Below are positions 63,358-64,000 of a stretch of 64,000 nucleotides of DNA, piece after piece. The position numbers were made by a program, and so were the translations under genes. Each line of letters starts with the position of its first letter. Positions within the stretch are counted from its first letter, which is position 1. The stretch is from the NCBI GenBank assembly GCA_023376005.1, contig CM042145.1, positions 100,962,040 to 101,026,039 of the forward strand, read 5' to 3'. The notes beneath the pieces were generated by a model. It saw only the letters and a list, made by a program, of their open reading frames with translations, did no database searches and was not told the DNA's origin. The stretch is from Doryteuthis pealeii. Taxonomy: Eukaryota > Mollusca > Cephalopoda > Myopsida > Loliginidae.

Positions 63358-63833
63358 AAGTAACCCGTTGGGTCATGTATTAAATTCTTTGTAATCTAAT
63401 TATCTAATGACCTATTCTCGTTCAAATGATCTCAATCATTAACAACATGTGTAGAAACAACTCAGAATTTTATTTTTAATCATTTTTTTCTTTTCATATA
63501 TGTATATAGTTATTTATTAATGTAATTAATACATCAAATGTGGCACAAGGCCTAAAAAGGGGAGGAGGGAAAAAGGCTGGTCATCTCTATCATAGCTTTT
63601 AACTTAACTATTCTCATTCGTGACCAGATTCGTTCTACAATTTTCCATTCACCATAAAACCAATTCGCACAACAATAACCAAAACTTTCCAGTCTCTCTA
63701 TGAAAAACCTACACCTAACCCATATTTACTTAGTCATGAGGGAGAGGGTAAATGTTGATATATATTTACAAATAAAATCCCCAATGCAAAAATGAAGAAA
63801 AGAATTTTGATAAAAATAAAATGTGTGTGTGTG

Positions 63834-63891
<58 letters not shown>

Positions 63892-64000
63892 CCATTCACT
63901 TGATAAGAAAAGTCGTTTAAACATTAAACAGAATTTTTACTCAATCTGTTTTTATAACAAAAAGGATAAAGTTGAGACAAACGTGGATAAACAACTTTAT
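63358..64000. other. Intergenic, AT-rich, with (AT)n
   Basis: GTGTGTGTGTATATATAA and a long (AT)n at 63823-63890. No gene. Confidence 0.6.

Noticed and set aside
62529..63376. Frames up to 141 codons rich in Ile-Tyr, Glu-Arg or Ser-Phe
   Set aside because: Pure products of (AT)n and pyrimidine repeats.

Overview
This is an AT-rich animal genomic window in which a single protein-coding gene is visible, embedded in dense transposon sequence. The gene is the 3' half of an XPR1-type phosphate exporter on the + strand. Five exons (6027-6218, 10567-10769, 13664-13797, 14504-14686, 38507-38558) splice in frame with GT/AG borders and encode most of the EXS domain and the C-terminus. The SPX domain and first membrane helices must lie upstream of base 1. 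No exon was found in 1-6026, and no other host gene was recognised after 38.6 kb.

The organism is a metazoan with large introns (the last XPR1 intron is 23.8 kb). The tRNA-derived SINEs, a 5S rRNA-derived SINE, decayed mariner and LINE copies, foldback MITEs and (AT)n/(GT)n runs would suit a mollusc, most likely a coleoid cephalopod. That assignment is an inference from repeat content, not a proof.

Layout. 1-6 kb: XPR1 intron with a piggyBac-like MITE split by an LTR candidate, LINE 3'-end remnants and two foldbacks. 6-14.7 kb: four XPR1 exons separated by SINEs, a second LTR candidate, a MITE with 8-bp target duplication and a tandem block. 14.7-38.5 kb: the giant last intron, holding minisatellites (30, 37 and 84 bp units), many copies of a ~580 bp interspersed family (called LR here), nested palindromes at 30.6-31.6 kb and a tandem 5S-SINE array inserted into a mariner fossil at 33.8-35.2 kb. 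38.5-40 kb: last coding exon and probable 3' UTR. 40-64 kb: intergenic repeats, including a full-length 5S-headed SINE, a second mariner fossil split by a GC-richer insert, a LINE reverse-transcriptase remnant, a solo LTR with perfect 5-bp duplication, a ~1.7 kb GC-rich orphan block (59.5-61.2 kb) and an alternating pyrimidine/(AT)n array (62.6-63.4 kb).

Names used below: LR = the ~580 bp interspersed family; SINE-A = tRNA-derived with head GCTCAGTCGGTAGAGC; SINE-B = tRNA-derived with head GTGGTGTAATGGTTA; PB = TTAA-flanked MITE; FB = foldback (inverted-repeat) element. Many insertions can be ordered in time because target-site duplications (TSDs) are readable. All coordinates were read by eye and repeat edges may be off by a few bases unless a TSD is given.
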